Part shown: piece by piece, positions 1 through 11,807 of the stretch
Numbering within the stretch: position 1 is the stretch's first letter
Layout of the letters: each line of letters starts with the position of its first letter
Origin: Nectonema munidae
Lineage: Eukaryota; Nematomorpha; Nectonematoida; Nectonematidae
Assembly (NCBI GenBank): GCA_030549495.1
Contig: JAUIRK010000931.1
Coordinates: forward strand, 682,001-746,000
Direction: 5' to 3'
Length of the DNA: 64,000 nucleotides
The notes under the pieces: model-generated
Told to the model about the DNA's origin: nothing
The model's database searches: none
Seen by the model: only the letters and a program-made list of their open reading frames with translations
Program-made: the position numbers and the translations under genes

Positions 1-69
1 TCAAAGTTGCAAAATCTATCATCTTTTTCGCTAGTGAAACATTTTTCCTAGATTATCATCAGTACAATT

Positions 70-960
70 TAGGGTTGGGTCAAGTACATTTGTATTTATA
101 TTTTTACTATATAGGACAAAAATATTTGTATTTGTATATGTATTTTTGGAATTTGAAGCAGGAGTATTTGACGTATAAAAACCACTATTTGGAAAGATAG
201 GAGAACCATGATTTACTAATTTTTCTGCTTAAACTTGGCTAGTGAACCACAGTCAACTAGGAAAAAGAAGTTGCATTCTTTTCTTGAGAAGGCAGATGTC
301 ATTTTCGCAGTTGTTATCTATCCTAGGTTTAAGTTAGCATGGATACAACCATCTAAAGAAATTCAAAAGGAAAATATATTCAAGATCGTGGATCTAATTA
401 TTTCTGAAATTATTCAATCAATCTCTGAGGAGAAAAAGGTTCAAGAGAGTGTGCCTTTCATCTAAATAAGGATCAATCAAAACGAGGTTGGGATGAATGC
501 AAAACAAACACGTCTTTTTAACTATATGCCTCCTGCCGGACAAACCGTTTTTAGTGCTTCAACAAACGATATTTGAGTGGTAGAACTTCGAACATATCTT
601 GATAGAGGTGTTATTCTTTTTGATATCCATCCACTTAGATACTGACAAACTAAAAAATGCTCAAAATTTTAAACAATTTGCGAAAAATATTTTAACCTGT
701 TCTGCAGTATCAGCACCATCAGAATGAGTGTTCAGCAAGGCTGGTAACATTTACACACCTGAGAGAGCATAGCTCGCTCTGGAAACTTTCAGATTATTAA
801 TGTTGATAAAATGCAACTATGATATCTAAAACTTGAAAAAAGTAATATTAAAAAGTACATAAAGTAATATCTTTAGAATCTGAAATGTATTGTATTTGAA
901 ATCCCAAATAAAAGTATTTGCATTTGACTTTTACAAAATATGTATTTGATCCAACCCTAA
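70..960 (+). mobile_element. Internally deleted hAT DNA transposon
   Basis: The two ends form an imperfect terminal inverted repeat: the left end reads AGGGTTGGGTCAAGTACAT and the complement of the right end reads AGGGTTGGATCAAATACAT. Between them lie degraded hAT transposase pieces. At 235-465 a short frame carries a YPRFKLAW-like segment resembling the LDPRFKL motif that precedes the hAT dimerisation domain. Around 690-830 the plus strand still resembles the SAPSE..FSKAGNI..PERA core of the hAT C-terminal dimerisation region, with in-frame stops. The zinc finger and most of the catalytic domain are absent, so it cannot make a transposase. I see no clean 8-bp target duplication, so the exact ends are uncertain by a base or two. 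Confidence 0.75.
235..465 (+). pseudogene. hAT transposase fragment (pre-dimerisation segment)
   Basis: This is a 76-codon open stretch inside the 70-960 element. Its PRFKLAWI core matches the position of the hAT motif just upstream of the dimerisation domain. A following stretch up to about 830, broken by stops, keeps the dimerisation core. It is a remnant, not a gene. Confidence 0.6.
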
Positions 961-1475
961 TACACTCATTTAGGGTGAGGGTACGCGGCCAGGATATATT
1001 AAAGATATTTAGTTCTTTCCCATTTTCCTTTAAATTAACGTGAGATGTATGAATCGCCTTATTCCACTTTTACCCATCATGTACATCTCTTACACTCAGC
1101 CCCTTTTTCGTTTATCTTCTTACACATTCTAACCAGCACAACTTTTGCCTTTCTACCCTTCTTTTTCCTTTACACTCGTCATACAAAACTTTTTTTATTT
1201 TTGCATTTTCTTTGCAGCTTTCCACATGACCATGCCATCTTAATCTTGATTCTGCTATACACTTTTTTTATTCATATGAAACTGAAAAAAATTGGAGTAG
1301 TAAAAGTTTCTTAGGAGAATCAAATTTTAAGGACGGAAAGTTTCTTAATTTTTCAATGTCCTAGATTTTTTGGATCTCATGGTTGGGCTCAAATATTGTG
1401 GATGGAAATGTTTTGCTTCAACCCATTTTCGCTCAAACCTTTTTAATTTGATGTTTGGATCAAAAATATCTTTTA
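961..1475. other. No gene seen; pyrimidine-rich stretch
   Basis: The plus strand at 1030-1300 is dominated by C and T and keeps an open frame of about 89 codons (1045-1314). It encodes only a low-complexity Phe/Leu/His/Thr string. I see no domain, start context or partner exon and do not call it a gene. Confidence 0.5.
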
Positions 1476-1589
1476 TTAACCCATTTAGGACCAAGCAAAG
1501 CAGGCGACTTTAGTAATTCCTATTTAATTCCATTTAAAGTTGGAATTCGCCTGCGTTCCCTTTGGGAACATTGGTGGTAAATGGGTTAA
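1476..1589. mobile_element. TTAA-flanked piggyBac-type MITE
   Basis: TTAA at 1476-1479 and TTAA at 1586-1589 bracket a 106-bp unit that starts CCCATTTAGGACCA and whose other end, complemented, starts CCCATTTACCACCA. CCC...GGG termini with a TTAA duplication are the hallmark of piggyBac-type elements. There is no coding capacity. A diverged relative lies at 45917-46022. Confidence 0.8.
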
Positions 1590-2476
1590 ATCCCTTTAAA
1601 TCTAAATTCATCATGTTTCACAAGAAATGCACAATCAAAAACCATCATTTGTCTTAAACAAATTAACATTTTCAGCCAAATGGATTCCTAAGTTCCATCT
1701 TTATTGGGATAAGCTTAACTATCATGTAAGAACAAAAAAATTATTTCTACTTCAAGCTTTTTACTTTTCGTAAATCCTTATTATCTCCAGATGTTCTTCG
1801 ACTCCTCTTATTTTGAGTTACCATCATACTATGGGGTTCCTAAAAATCAATCAGTTTTCTTAAGCTTGAAAAAAGTATAAGAAGAAATTTATTTAACGAA
1901 CATTAAATTATACAAATCAAGATTATTGTAAATATATGTGTCAACAAAATAGTATTTAGTTAATTTTAGAAAGAAGTTTGTATATTATTCATGCATATAA
2001 ACAAAAAAACAAGAAATTAAATATTTATTAAACAAGTTTCAAGCTTGTCAATAAGTTTATTAGCACTATTCAGCGCAAGTAAAAGCATTTTGTGAAATTA
2101 GGTTTTTTATTCAATCTAGGTATATGTAATTGGTTGGATAACTATGAAATAAGTTTTTTGGGGCAAAAAGGTCTTTACTTCCACATATATATTTATATTT
2201 AACATACTTTTTATGGTAAAAAGTGAGATTTGAGATAATATTTATTCGATTTAAATTCAAAAATTTGTTTGTAAATTATCTCTACTGTTTGTTATAACTT
2301 TTTATATTGTTTTATATAGTTTCCTCAATTATGTTTGATAACTAGATCCTCATAATAAGTTTGCATAAGTTATATGCAAACATATACAATCGCCTCAACT
2401 TTTCATTTTTCCACCTTACTTTTTCTGTTATCTTGAAAACCACTTTTTCATCATATTTTCGATCACATTTTTTGGG

Positions 2477-2640
2477 ACGTGAGTAAGATTGGTTAGATAC
2501 TGGATTTGGATAACTCAAAGTCTTGGGTTCGATCTCGCATCGAGCCTACTTTCCTCATAGTTCGATACAAGTGGCGCAATTGTGCCTTCTCGATGAAAAC
2601 ATCCCACCGTGCCTTTACCAATCAAATTACACCATTCATT
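2477..2640 (+). repeat. tRNA-derived SINE-like sequence
   Basis: A GGGTTCGATCTCGC stretch at 2525-2538 resembles the tRNA B box and lies about 40 nt downstream of a weaker A-box-like segment. The tail includes CACCGTGCC, which also occurs in the tail of the similar unit at 42290-42430, suggesting one SINE family. The body does not fold as a proper tRNA, so a functional tRNA gene is not proposed. Confidence 0.5.
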
Positions 2641-5600
2641 CCTACTTTACTAGAAGTTAGGTTGCATCAAAACAATAATTAATGATTCCATTTCTCACCT
2701 AAGCACACCATTCAAGAATCTGGTCTTCAATATTAAATATTTCAATGTTTCATTATAAGGTCTTTCTTCACCAATTTTCTTGTATACATGAAGTTTTTCT
2801 AAACCTCATTTTGCTCTTTTTTCAAATTTTTTTATCGAGTGTGATTTCTTAATTCCATCGCAATCTTTCAACATGTACCACTAATTCAAATGCTTTTTAT
2901 TCATTTTTGTAGTGTTGACAAGATCTCTTCACTTCTTATTTTTTATTTGTCTTTATGAAATACTAATTCAATGTTCTTTTTTCTTTCGTAATTTTATAAA
3001 TAATATAAAAAGTGTAAACTCTCAAATATTCTTAATTTTCTGTTTCCTCGTCATTACATCATTTCTAATTTTATCAAGTCTTTTTATTCTAAGAATTTTT
3101 CTCACTTAATTGACTTATAGTAAATTTTTTAATCTTTATTTAATGCCTAAAGTACCTACCTTACCTTACCTTGTCGAATCATTGCTTTTTAGTTTTTTGG
3201 GTTCAAATTCGCTTTCATCCTTTTGTCGATTTTTTCAGGCCATTTTAGTTCTATTTTTTTACTTCTTGATAGCAGTCATTCCTTGAATTTAAAACTGATC
3301 CCAGGTATTTTAGCAAATCTACTTTTATCTATTAACAAATCACATTCTATAATCGGTTTATTTAAGCGTATGTATTCACATTATGCAATATCTGACCTCA
3401 TTTCTATAATTTTCGATTTATCCTCCATTTTCATAATCTCTATTTTTATTTCCCTAGGAGCAGCAGCTTTTCTCAATTTCATTCTTTTTTTGCCTTTTCT
3501 ATATTTAAATTATTTTCACCTTCCATTCTTCTCTCACCTCTCTCTTTAAACCGATTGTATGCCCGACTCCTTTATACACCATCTGTTTCCTTACCTAACC
3601 ATTTCAAGCACTCGATAATACGTTCTCAATTGCTTCTTAATATTTTTACCTTTTTCAAAATTATTCCCTTGTGGTTCCTAAAATAGTTCTTCTATGGATC
3701 CATACTTTTTTTCATTCTTTTTATCTTGTTATCTATGTCTTGAATACCGTTTAGATTGGGTTCTATACTTTGCCTTAGATACCCCTTTCTATGAATAATT
3801 TTTCATATATTTTTCATAATTTTCGGTTGTTCTTTCTTCATAATATCTTGGAGTTGGATATTTTCTCTCCGTCTCAGCAACCCTGCTCGAAACGATTTAC
3901 ACGTCTTACTACCTATAATGAATTATCAACAGAGGCATTTTTTAGTAAAAGCAAAAGGTAAGGTAGAAATCTTCCTTCCTATTTTTGAACTAAGAATTTA
4001 TATTCGGAAAAATTTTCGAAAGATGACGTTAAAAAAACTTGGTTTTTTTAACCCTACACTAGTTCCTTCTCTAAATCCATTCTGTTTCGTTATGGTTGGA
4101 TTATAAATGTCATATTTAGTTAATTCGAAAATCGTGAACATAAGGAAGTAAGTACTTCTTAAAATATAGAATTGTATATGTATTATTTGTAGCTTTTCCA
4201 ATTTTTCAGAATAACTTCTCCATTTATCATCCATCCAGTAGGAGAGTTACGCGCTTTTTTTGCTCTCTTGATAGATTTTTCTATACTCAAACTTGGCCCA
4301 ACATTATATATGAATGTATACATTTAAGTAGTAGCTATCGTGTTATGGATTATTATACAAGTAAAATAATCCCTACTCAGATTCTCTCGAACTAATTACG
4401 CCTTCTCTTTGGGTTGTTTGGGCATGAGATACATATCCTACAATTTCATCAAACCTTTATGTAAAATGTATGCCTTTTTATGTAAATAAATGTCCTAAAT
4501 TCTATTTCATTCACAGTATATATAAAATCACTCGTATGTACAAACACTAACGCTTAATACGTATCGTAATTTTAAGCTTGTCAAAGCTATTTATGATTGG
4601 CCAATGTTGCGAACCAATAAAATAAGCTTTGTCTTACGTCATTCATTTGTTTTACAGTTATACTTATCAACACATTTAAAAGCAAATCTTCAATTTATTG
4701 GCTTGCCTTCTCTAATGATGTATATTTTATTTTATTTTCCCTTTATCTTGCTTATTTTTTTATTCTATCATACCACAACTTTTTTGTTAAGAGTTTGCTA
4801 GTAAAAAAATTGAAAATTCATGATTTTAGTTTTAATGCTTATTATTCTTAGTTTATTATGATAGTTCTTACATAGTGCTATAAAGGTGATGGGTGTAGAA
4901 CATAAAAGTTTAGAAGTCGGATGCTTCAAAATTTTGAAATAGAATCCCCAGAAACACAAAGTTTTTTTAATTTTGTGTTTAGTAGTTCTATGAATTCATT
5001 TTGGTATGAAATTGTCAATACATTTTGTTATAAGCATTACTGATGTAATAATTTCTTTTCTTTTCCAGGCTAATTCAATTAACCTTATATGGTACAAAAT
5101 GATTTTTAATTCTATCCAACATAAAATTATTTAGTATATTTGTACTTATACGGAATTAAGTACTTGTTAAAACATAGAATTGTATATGTATTTCATTTAG
5201 ATAATTTTTCCGAAAATTTATTTTATGTTTTAGGAAACAATTAAACAAAGTTTATGAAAGTAATTTAAAATTTTAAACCGAGTATTTTCATAAAAAATCT
5301 CAAAATCTTTTTGTTCCTTTCTTTTTCATATTTTACATCCAAATTTTTTTTGAGCATGTAATTTTTAAGTAAAATTATTTTTTTTCATAAAATTGAAAAT
5401 AACATATAAAAAATATCTCTATTAGCCAAAATTATTGGGAATATGAATGTCGTTTCCTCGCCTCTTCTCTCATACCAAGATGTGCCAGCCTGTTTGAAAT
5501 AAGGATAGAATTAGCCAAATTTGCTTTACGACCGCCTCTAATAAAGGACCTGTATTAATTTTTTTTACCAATTAATACTGATTAAGCTTGATTAGGCTAA

Positions 5601-6373
5601 CTTTTGTTTTCAAAGACTCTTTTTGATTGTTCCCTTAAAGTGGTCTCTTTATACACGTTTGACTCGAGGGCGCACATCCTCAAAATTTGGAGGGGCGAAC
5701 TTTTTTTTAGGGTCAAGGCGATTCATTTCTGTTATTATTTTTACACTCATCTATTAGAATTAACATTTCCGATTCTACAATTTTGTCTCAAATCACCTGA
5801 ATAATGCTTTTGGCTAGAACAAATTTATCACGTGATCGTGAAGATAACTAAAGATTTATAGCTTATCATAAACTCATTATGCATTTCTCTGAAAATAGGA
5901 TTTATAGCTATCATGAGCTTGACAAATTCATGGAATTTATCATAGTAAAGATTAATCAGCAGTTGCATTATGTCAAAGATAGGACATTTCAAATTAAAAA
6001 AATATATAAAACCATCAGGAAATTTTCAATTAGTTACGATGTCTGACCAAAATAGACTGACAAACAGGATCTAAAATTGAATGAATAGAATATGTTACGC
6101 TTGATTTTATTAGTTTGAGACGCCCTTTCACATTTCATTGTTCTAGTACTGAATGCCAAAGAGCCTTATCCCTAGATATGCTATACTCTAACCAAGTGAA
6201 GGTTTTATACCGTGACTATAAGAACGATTTTTTTTATAAATTTTTGGGAAACAGAATTAAATTAAAAAAAAATTAAAGAAGCTAATTTAGTATTTGGAGG
6301 TCGAATGTCATAAACTGTTTCTGTCTTTTGAACACCGTATGGAAAGGCTTGTATTAGAATACTCATACTAATA
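2641..6373. other. No gene seen; T/C-skewed and repeat DNA
   Basis: About 2750-4000 is strongly T/C-skewed on the plus strand, with several 60-108 codon open frames (2912-3109, 3223-3549) of low-complexity Phe/Ile/Leu/Ser composition and no recognisable domain. The composition resembles that of the degraded LINE RNase H region at 56930-57530, so an old LINE is possible but unproven. The rest is AT-rich sequence without recognisable features apart from the direct repeats at 4130-5222. Confidence 0.4.
4130..5222 (+). repeat. Pair of direct repeats about 1 kb apart
   Basis: Roughly 80 bp at 4134-4215 and at 5137-5222 match in the same orientation. The shared core includes TAGAATTGTATATGTATT, preceded by a shared AAGTACTT. 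They could be two copies of one dispersed repeat. The sequence between them shows no element coding region. Confidence 0.55.
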
Positions 6374-6986
6374 CAGTCAGACCTTGTTTATCTGACAGTT
6401 GATAATTGTAAAACCTCGCTATCAGATAAATATTGACTCTAATTGATTTTCCCAATGGTTTTCTCCCCCTTCATTCTGACATTCACACTCCTACACCACT
6501 GTCTTGCAAACCAAATGCTCTCACGCCAGCCTGTATAATTTGTCGATCCCAAAGGTTAATCATGCGATCACATTTTTTATTACAAACGCACGTAACACTT
6601 GGAAAGCCAACTGGGTTATATACGACCCTAACATAAAAGTTAATAAAGATGAAAAGTTTGTAATTGAAACAATTATGACACTAACAGAATACCTAAATAC
6701 CAACACAGCTATCCAGAAAGGAAAAAAGCTGACAGAGGAAGAAATCATCTTGAGAGCACCATATACAACACAAGATAGTACCACTCTGGTGAGTGATGAT
6801 GAAGAAACCACACCTCCCAATTATTCAGCAACGGCCAGTGAGCGACTTTTTAACTTATTTCAGTTCACCGAGGGCTTAACTCAGTCTCATGCACGGCACT
6901 ACAACAGCAGCCTTGCCCACAAATTTACTGCAGACATCATTAGCAAAATCACAACCAGATTCAAAGATTTTTTAAATATGGCATAA
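6374..6986 (+). mobile_element. pogo/Tigger-like element fragment with transposase C-terminus
   Basis: CAGTCAGACCTTGTTTATC at 6374 resembles pogo/Tigger termini, and a second similar terminus (GTAAAACCTCGCTATCAGAT) begins about 30 bp later. An open frame at 6504-6986 ends in a segment typical of jerky/Tigger C-termini: an LTEEEI block, an acidic DDEE patch, then a helical tail ending at 6986. The DNA-binding and DDE catalytic parts are missing, and I see no matching 3' terminus. This family call rests on the tail pattern and the terminus only. Confidence 0.5.
6504..6986 (+). pseudogene. Tigger/jerky-like transposase C-terminal fragment
   Basis: This 160-codon frame keeps only the region after the catalytic domain. 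It contains LTEEEI around residue 76, the acidic SDDEE stretch near residue 97 and a final amphipathic segment ending FKDFLNMA. It sits just inside a pogo-like terminus and in the same orientation. No promoter or intact N-terminus is visible. Confidence 0.5.
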
Positions 6987-7109
6987 ATATTGTTAATTTA
7001 CATATAATTTAAATATTTTATAATGTATTACTTTGAACCAGAAAACAGACTCACTATGAAACGCCACAGACAAATTTTAAAATTTATACATGTCAAAATT
7101 TTTAGCAAT

Positions 7110-8200
7110 GAAATGAAACCTACTTAAAGGCAAACCGATCATTTACCACTATCCACAACTTTAAAAGGCGCCATAACTTTTTAAAACTAATAAATTTTAT
7201 GAATAAAATTTAAGTCATTTACTTACTTATAAATTTTTTTTAACAATATAGAATTGAGAGAAATTAAATTGAGAATTTTGGAGAGAATATAAATATAGAA
7301 TTGAGAGAATTTAAAATGATTGAACTTTAATAACTTAAAATTATATTATTTTTAAATATTATTGAACTTTAATATTTTAAAAACCTTTAAAAACAAGTAA
7401 ATTTTATCAATAAAATTTAAATCATTTACTTATAAGTTTTTTGGACAATATAGAATATAAAATTGAGAGAAATATGAATTGAATTGAGAATTTTATGATT
7501 TGGGAGAATATGAATAGCGAATTGAGAGATTTAAAAATTATTATTGAACTTTAATATTTTAATAATTTTTAAAACAATAACTTTAATCTTTTAATAACTT
7601 TTAAAAACAAATAAATTTTATGAATAAATAAAATTTTAGTTTAGTTTTTTTATCAAGATTTCTTAGAATAGTTGGCAATGCTTTTACACTTTGCTTAAAT
7701 TTGAAGGAAAGTGTAAAACATTCCTAACTATTCAAAGCAATACGATAAAAAATTAAACCATTAAACATAATGAATTTCTCTGAGTAAAGGTGCTATAAAT
7801 TTTAATTTCCGCTGTAAAAGACTTGATTGTTTAATATTTAGCAAATAAAATTAAGGCATTTATCCTAACGTATGTTTCTATCACGTTTCTTTCAGTTAAA
7901 GTAGTCAATAGGGGTAAACCTTTTAGGCTTTAAATTATAGAGAAGCTATGAAAAATTACATTCAAATTCCTGATACATTACTTACTCCACTCAATTATAG
8001 CTCAGCTTATGAATGATTATTATATCAAATTTACCTAAAATAAAAATATTCATTCAAAGGCATCTCCTTAAAGTAAGAAAAGTAATATGAAAAGTCTACT
8101 CACAGGCCAAACAAGTCTTTAACTTAAAATAAATATAGATATGGAATTGAGAGAATTAAAAATAATTGAAGGGGAGGGTTTGCCCGCCCCTCCCTGGTGC
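7110..8200 (+). repeat. Dispersed repeat, copy A (tandemly expanded)
   Basis: The outer segments (7115-7240 and 7700-7960) match the inverse complement of 49740-50165 almost continuously, and 7890-8150 matches 53985-54345. Compared with copy B, copy A has an extra internal block of about 450 bp built from repeats of a unit holding ATTTACTTATAA and ATAGAATTGAGAGAAAT (units near 7170, 7390 and 7590). No coding region is present. It looks like a non-autonomous transposon family of unknown class. Confidence 0.65.
7648..7752. repeat. Imperfect palindrome, about 50-bp arms
   Basis: The sequence from TTATCAAGATTTCTTAGAAT to the ATTCAAAGCAATACGATAA stretch is largely self-complementary. The inner arms are TTTTACACTTT and AAAGTGTAAAA around a short loop. 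It lies inside copy A of the dispersed repeat. Copy B keeps only one arm, so the palindrome may be the inner joint of an inverted duplication. Confidence 0.7.
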
Positions 8201-9821
8201 GTGCCCCTGGCTGGATGTAGCCTTTAGTGTACCTAATTTCTCAGCGTATAACTCTCATCTTTATATTTTGAAATGCGTTTTTAGAACCAATTTTTCTGCT
8301 TCCTCACATGATAATGTCAACTAAACAGCTTTGAGAAGCTGTTTTATATATATAGTTAAGTTAAAACGACTAAAGAACATTATATTTTTGTTAATTTTAA
8401 AATATAAAATAAAAAACTTTTATGTGAAATTGTTATTTTAAAACTCAATTTGTGAAAAATTATTTCAAACCTTATTAAAAATTTACTTCTATTTTTGAGC
8501 AGCTAGACTTTTAAAATATTTTTTTCTTATAAGTTTTTTAGTATTATGAACGGAACTTGATAAAGCATTTAATGAACATTTGAAACAAGACTCATATTGT
8601 TACGAAAATAAAATTCCTGTATCAAATATCTTACAAGTCTCTATTGCAAATTATATGCATAATGAGTTTAGATTCGCATAAACACCAAATTTTTATACCA
8701 TATTTTGAGTTTTCTTGCTCTCTATATATTACAGCCTAAAAAGCATCTTTCTGTAAAAAATACAGACTGCTCGTAAGCAGTGAGTTATTCACTTCAGTAG
8801 GATTAAGCATTTTTGCAATACTTCAATCGACTTTTCCCAAATATCACGTATCGCAGGGAGATATTGCTTTTTGATAGATGAGTTGGTTGAGGGTTCACAG
8901 AAGATTTTGGAAGGAAGACGTCTCACGTTTTTTACATCAGACAATTTTGTATTTTATGTTTTTAATTGATTTAATGGCAATGTGCCTTCTTAGTGGCCAT
9001 TTTTGAAAACTGCAATAAAAAAAGTGCCACGTAAGTCGAAATGTTTCACACTTGAATTTTTGATGTGACATCCAGTCTACTGTTTGAATAATATGAAGTA
9101 TTTGAGTCAGGTGCAATTCGTCCATTATGGGTTTACACAATTTCTTTCTGAACAAAACTAATTTCATTCATTTTGTAAACATCATTTTGAAAAAGATTTA
9201 CGTTTTTATAATGCTTAACCATCCTTTTAAGCTTATCAAATTATTGTTAGTTCTAGATCTCTTTTTATAGATTTAGATTTTAATCGTTAATGTACGTTGT
9301 TATCTTGGTAATACCTTTTCCCTATATAATAATGTTGTGTTTGCAAACACACATTTTTCTCCTCCTTCTAATTCTCTAATCAATATATATGTAATTTATG
9401 ATTTCATCTACCATTTCTTTTACTACTCTTCAACTTTTTGCTATATCAGTGTCTGCACTCGTCTATTCTATTGTGTAAAGTATTAATCTTTTTATATTTT
9501 GTATTCACACAATTAAAGTAAGGCAACATCACTTTATTATATCATTATTATATATCTGTATTTGTAATTAGTGCCTCCAAGAATAAATATTGATATCGTT
9601 CGCGTGATGATGAAAAAAATAATTACACCAACTTTGATGAAATAAAAAAGAAAATTCATCACTCAATCTCACTTATGAAAAGCAGCGATCTTACATAAAT
9701 GACGTCCCCCAAAAATTTTAAGTTTTTCAACCCCTCTGCCCCCTATATTTTTTAATACAGAGAATCTAGAATTGTTTTACCCCTTGGTAGGAGACGTCAT
9801 ATATGTATGATCCCACTAGAG
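8201..9821. other. No gene seen
   Basis: AT-rich DNA. Short open frames on the minus strand (8937-9167, 9766-9978) have no recognisable motif. A C-rich patch around 8175-8215 (GCCCGCCCCTCCCTGG) resembles the C-rich ends of other repeats in the window. Confidence 0.5.
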
Positions 9822-9857
9822 CACGGGTTCTCAAATTTTTTGAGCTAAGGTACCCTT

Positions 9858-10651
9858 GGTTCCTAGTCAAAACGGGCAAAAACCAAAATGGCCGAAAACT
9901 AAAATAGCCAATAACAAAATCTAAAATATTTTTACTCAAAATCAGTTTTGACTTATTTTTTAACAAATAAGTTTGCAAGTATTTTAATCCCTTTAAATTT
10001 TCCTTCTTTTTCCTCTTTACAATAATATAACATGTTCATGTTAATCTGAATATAGCGCCACCTCCTGTGTATAAAAGAAATACACACATAAACTTCTTTT
10101 TAGTTTAGAATATTTGATTTGAAACTTATTCACATACCACGTAACTCAGTCTACACTTTTTCCTATACCCCATCTTTCTGCTTCAATTGATCAAGATTTT
10201 TTAGTTTAAGCTTTCAAAATTTTGTTGAATTTTTTGATTTTGTTTTTATCTCTTCGTTGTTATTACAACCCACTTTCAATTATTTTGTTTTGATTTGTCT
10301 GGTAAAAGAAAAAGATTTTAAGTTTTTTCGTTTATTTCTTACAAGAATATGAATACTAATGTTTTAGTACATAACGAATTGGTCATTTTTTATCTTTTCA
10401 TTAATGCACTATGTTTACTTCTGAAGGTCTTGAAATACGTAACAAAAGGCAAATGCCAAAAATATATTACTTTGTCACACTGAAGAAGGTAACTTAAACT
10501 AAAAACTTCCTTCTAATACTATTTATTTTTTGTTTTCGGCCGTTTTGGTTTTTAGCCGTTTTGGTTTCGGCCGTTTTGGTTTTCGGCCGTTTTGGTTTTC
10601 GACCGTTTTGGTTTTCAGCTGTTTTGGTTTCGGCCGTTTTGACCAGACACC
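9858..10651. mobile_element. Nested non-autonomous element with minisatellite-like termini
   Basis: GTACCCTT occurs immediately before (9850-9857) and immediately after (10652-10659) this 794-bp block, a perfect 8-bp target duplication that fixes its ends. The left end reads GGTTCCTAGTCAAAACGGGC and the complement of the right end reads GGTGTCTGGTCAAAACGGCC. Both termini continue as tandem copies of a roughly 16-bp unit, AAAACGGCCGAAAACC on one strand: about three decayed copies on the left (to about 9912) and about seven on the right (10534-10641). There is no open frame of note. The 8-bp duplication fits hAT-type integration. Confidence 0.85.
10534..10641 (+). repeat. Minisatellite, about seven 14-17 bp units
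   Basis: Units follow CGGCCGTTTTGGTTTT with small changes (AGCCG, CGACC and CAGCTG variants). They form the right terminus of the nested element at 9858-10651 and have inverted counterparts at its left end. Confidence 0.9.
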
Positions 10652-10880
10652 GTACCCTTTGGCTTAAAATTTTTTCTCACGGACCCCCATCATCCTGATA
10701 TCGAAAATATGATGATTTTTAGTGTAAATCTTTTAGTGAAATATTATCGAATGTAAAACATTCAAACTTCTTTAACTCAAACGGCTTTATTCAAAAACTA
10801 ATAAAAAATTATAACTTGAAAACAAAGGAAAAATAGTATTTTTTGATTTATCAACATTAACATCAATGTGAAGGATGTGC

Positions 10881-11807
10881 CTACTTTTCGGAAATAATAT
10901 GTTCTATCCTTGGTACATTTTGGGATAAACAAAGTCGTAAGTCATCCTCCACATTTAATCTTGATCTATGTTTGTTCTTGATATTTAAAAGCGCAGAAAA
11001 ACCTTGCTCACACAAGTAAGTACTTGGAAACATTAGCAAGGATTTCAAAACTAATTTAGATATAAAGGGGTAGATATCACACATCTTATCGTCAAGCATT
11101 GATTTAAAATCAGTGGGAGAGTTTTCGATGCCAACGCATATCGATGCAACATGCAATGAAGATGGTTTTTTCAGAATTCACTTCCTCGATAACCTGAACG
11201 ATGGCCGAGCATTGCTGGTGCTCTGTGGGTTGTGATTGCACATACATTTCCCCAACTTAATCCTTCTTTCTGAAAAAACAATGAAACTTGGTTGAAAATA
11301 TCTTCACCTTTTGTTGTTGATTTCAATGTTTGACAAAACAAAAAATTTTCCTTAAAATCTTCATCTTTGATATATCTTACAAATACAAGAAGTTGAGCAC
11401 ATGAAGCAGTATCAGTCGACTCATCAAGTTGAATTACAAAATTTCCGAAAGCAGGATCTTTTATTTCTGTAATCACCTGTTGCTTGACATCATCATCTAC
11501 TATTCGTCGATGAACAAAATCATTTGAAAGAGGTATTGATGAAACCTTCTGAGCAGAGTCACTTCCAATGAGACAACTTACTACATCTTTACAACAAGGA
11601 ACTATCAATTTCTCTGCAATTTTATGGGGCTTTCCTTCTTGTGCTATTCTTAATGAAGAATGAAAAAGTGTTTTTTAAAACCTCTTCTTTTTGCTTGAAA
11701 AATACAATATTTTTGCTTTTGAAATTAGGATGGCAACTATTTAAATGGCGTTTCAAAAAAGCAGGCTTCTTTATTTCATCTTTAAAATCTTGAAATATTT
11801 TAACCAA
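10881..11807 (-). pseudogene. ZBED5/SCAND3-like hAT transposase remains
   Basis: Three minus-strand pieces run in order. 11622-11807 resembles the segment after the BED finger (LKRHLNSCHP, a histidine-containing finger end). 11171-11608 carries the conserved IQLDESTDTASCAQLLVFVR stretch and the start of the ICTDGAPAM-like motif (here ITTHRAPAM). 10881-11156 is the hAT dimerisation domain with PSTYLCEQGFSALLNIKNK. The pieces lie in different frames with sequence missing between the second and third, so this is a non-functional copy. It belongs to the same broad transposase clade as the element at 16140-18543. Confidence 0.85.

Noticed and set aside
1045-3549. Open frames at 1045-1314, 2912-3109 and 3223-3549 as genes
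   Set aside because: Low-complexity, T/C-driven composition with no domain, start context or splice partners.
4130-5222. Direct repeats as ends of an LTR element
   Set aside because: No element coding region, primer site or other hallmark lies between them; a dispersed repeat is simpler.
10534-10641. CRISPR-like array
   Set aside because: Units are 14-17 bp with no spacers, in a eukaryote; it is a minisatellite in an element terminus.
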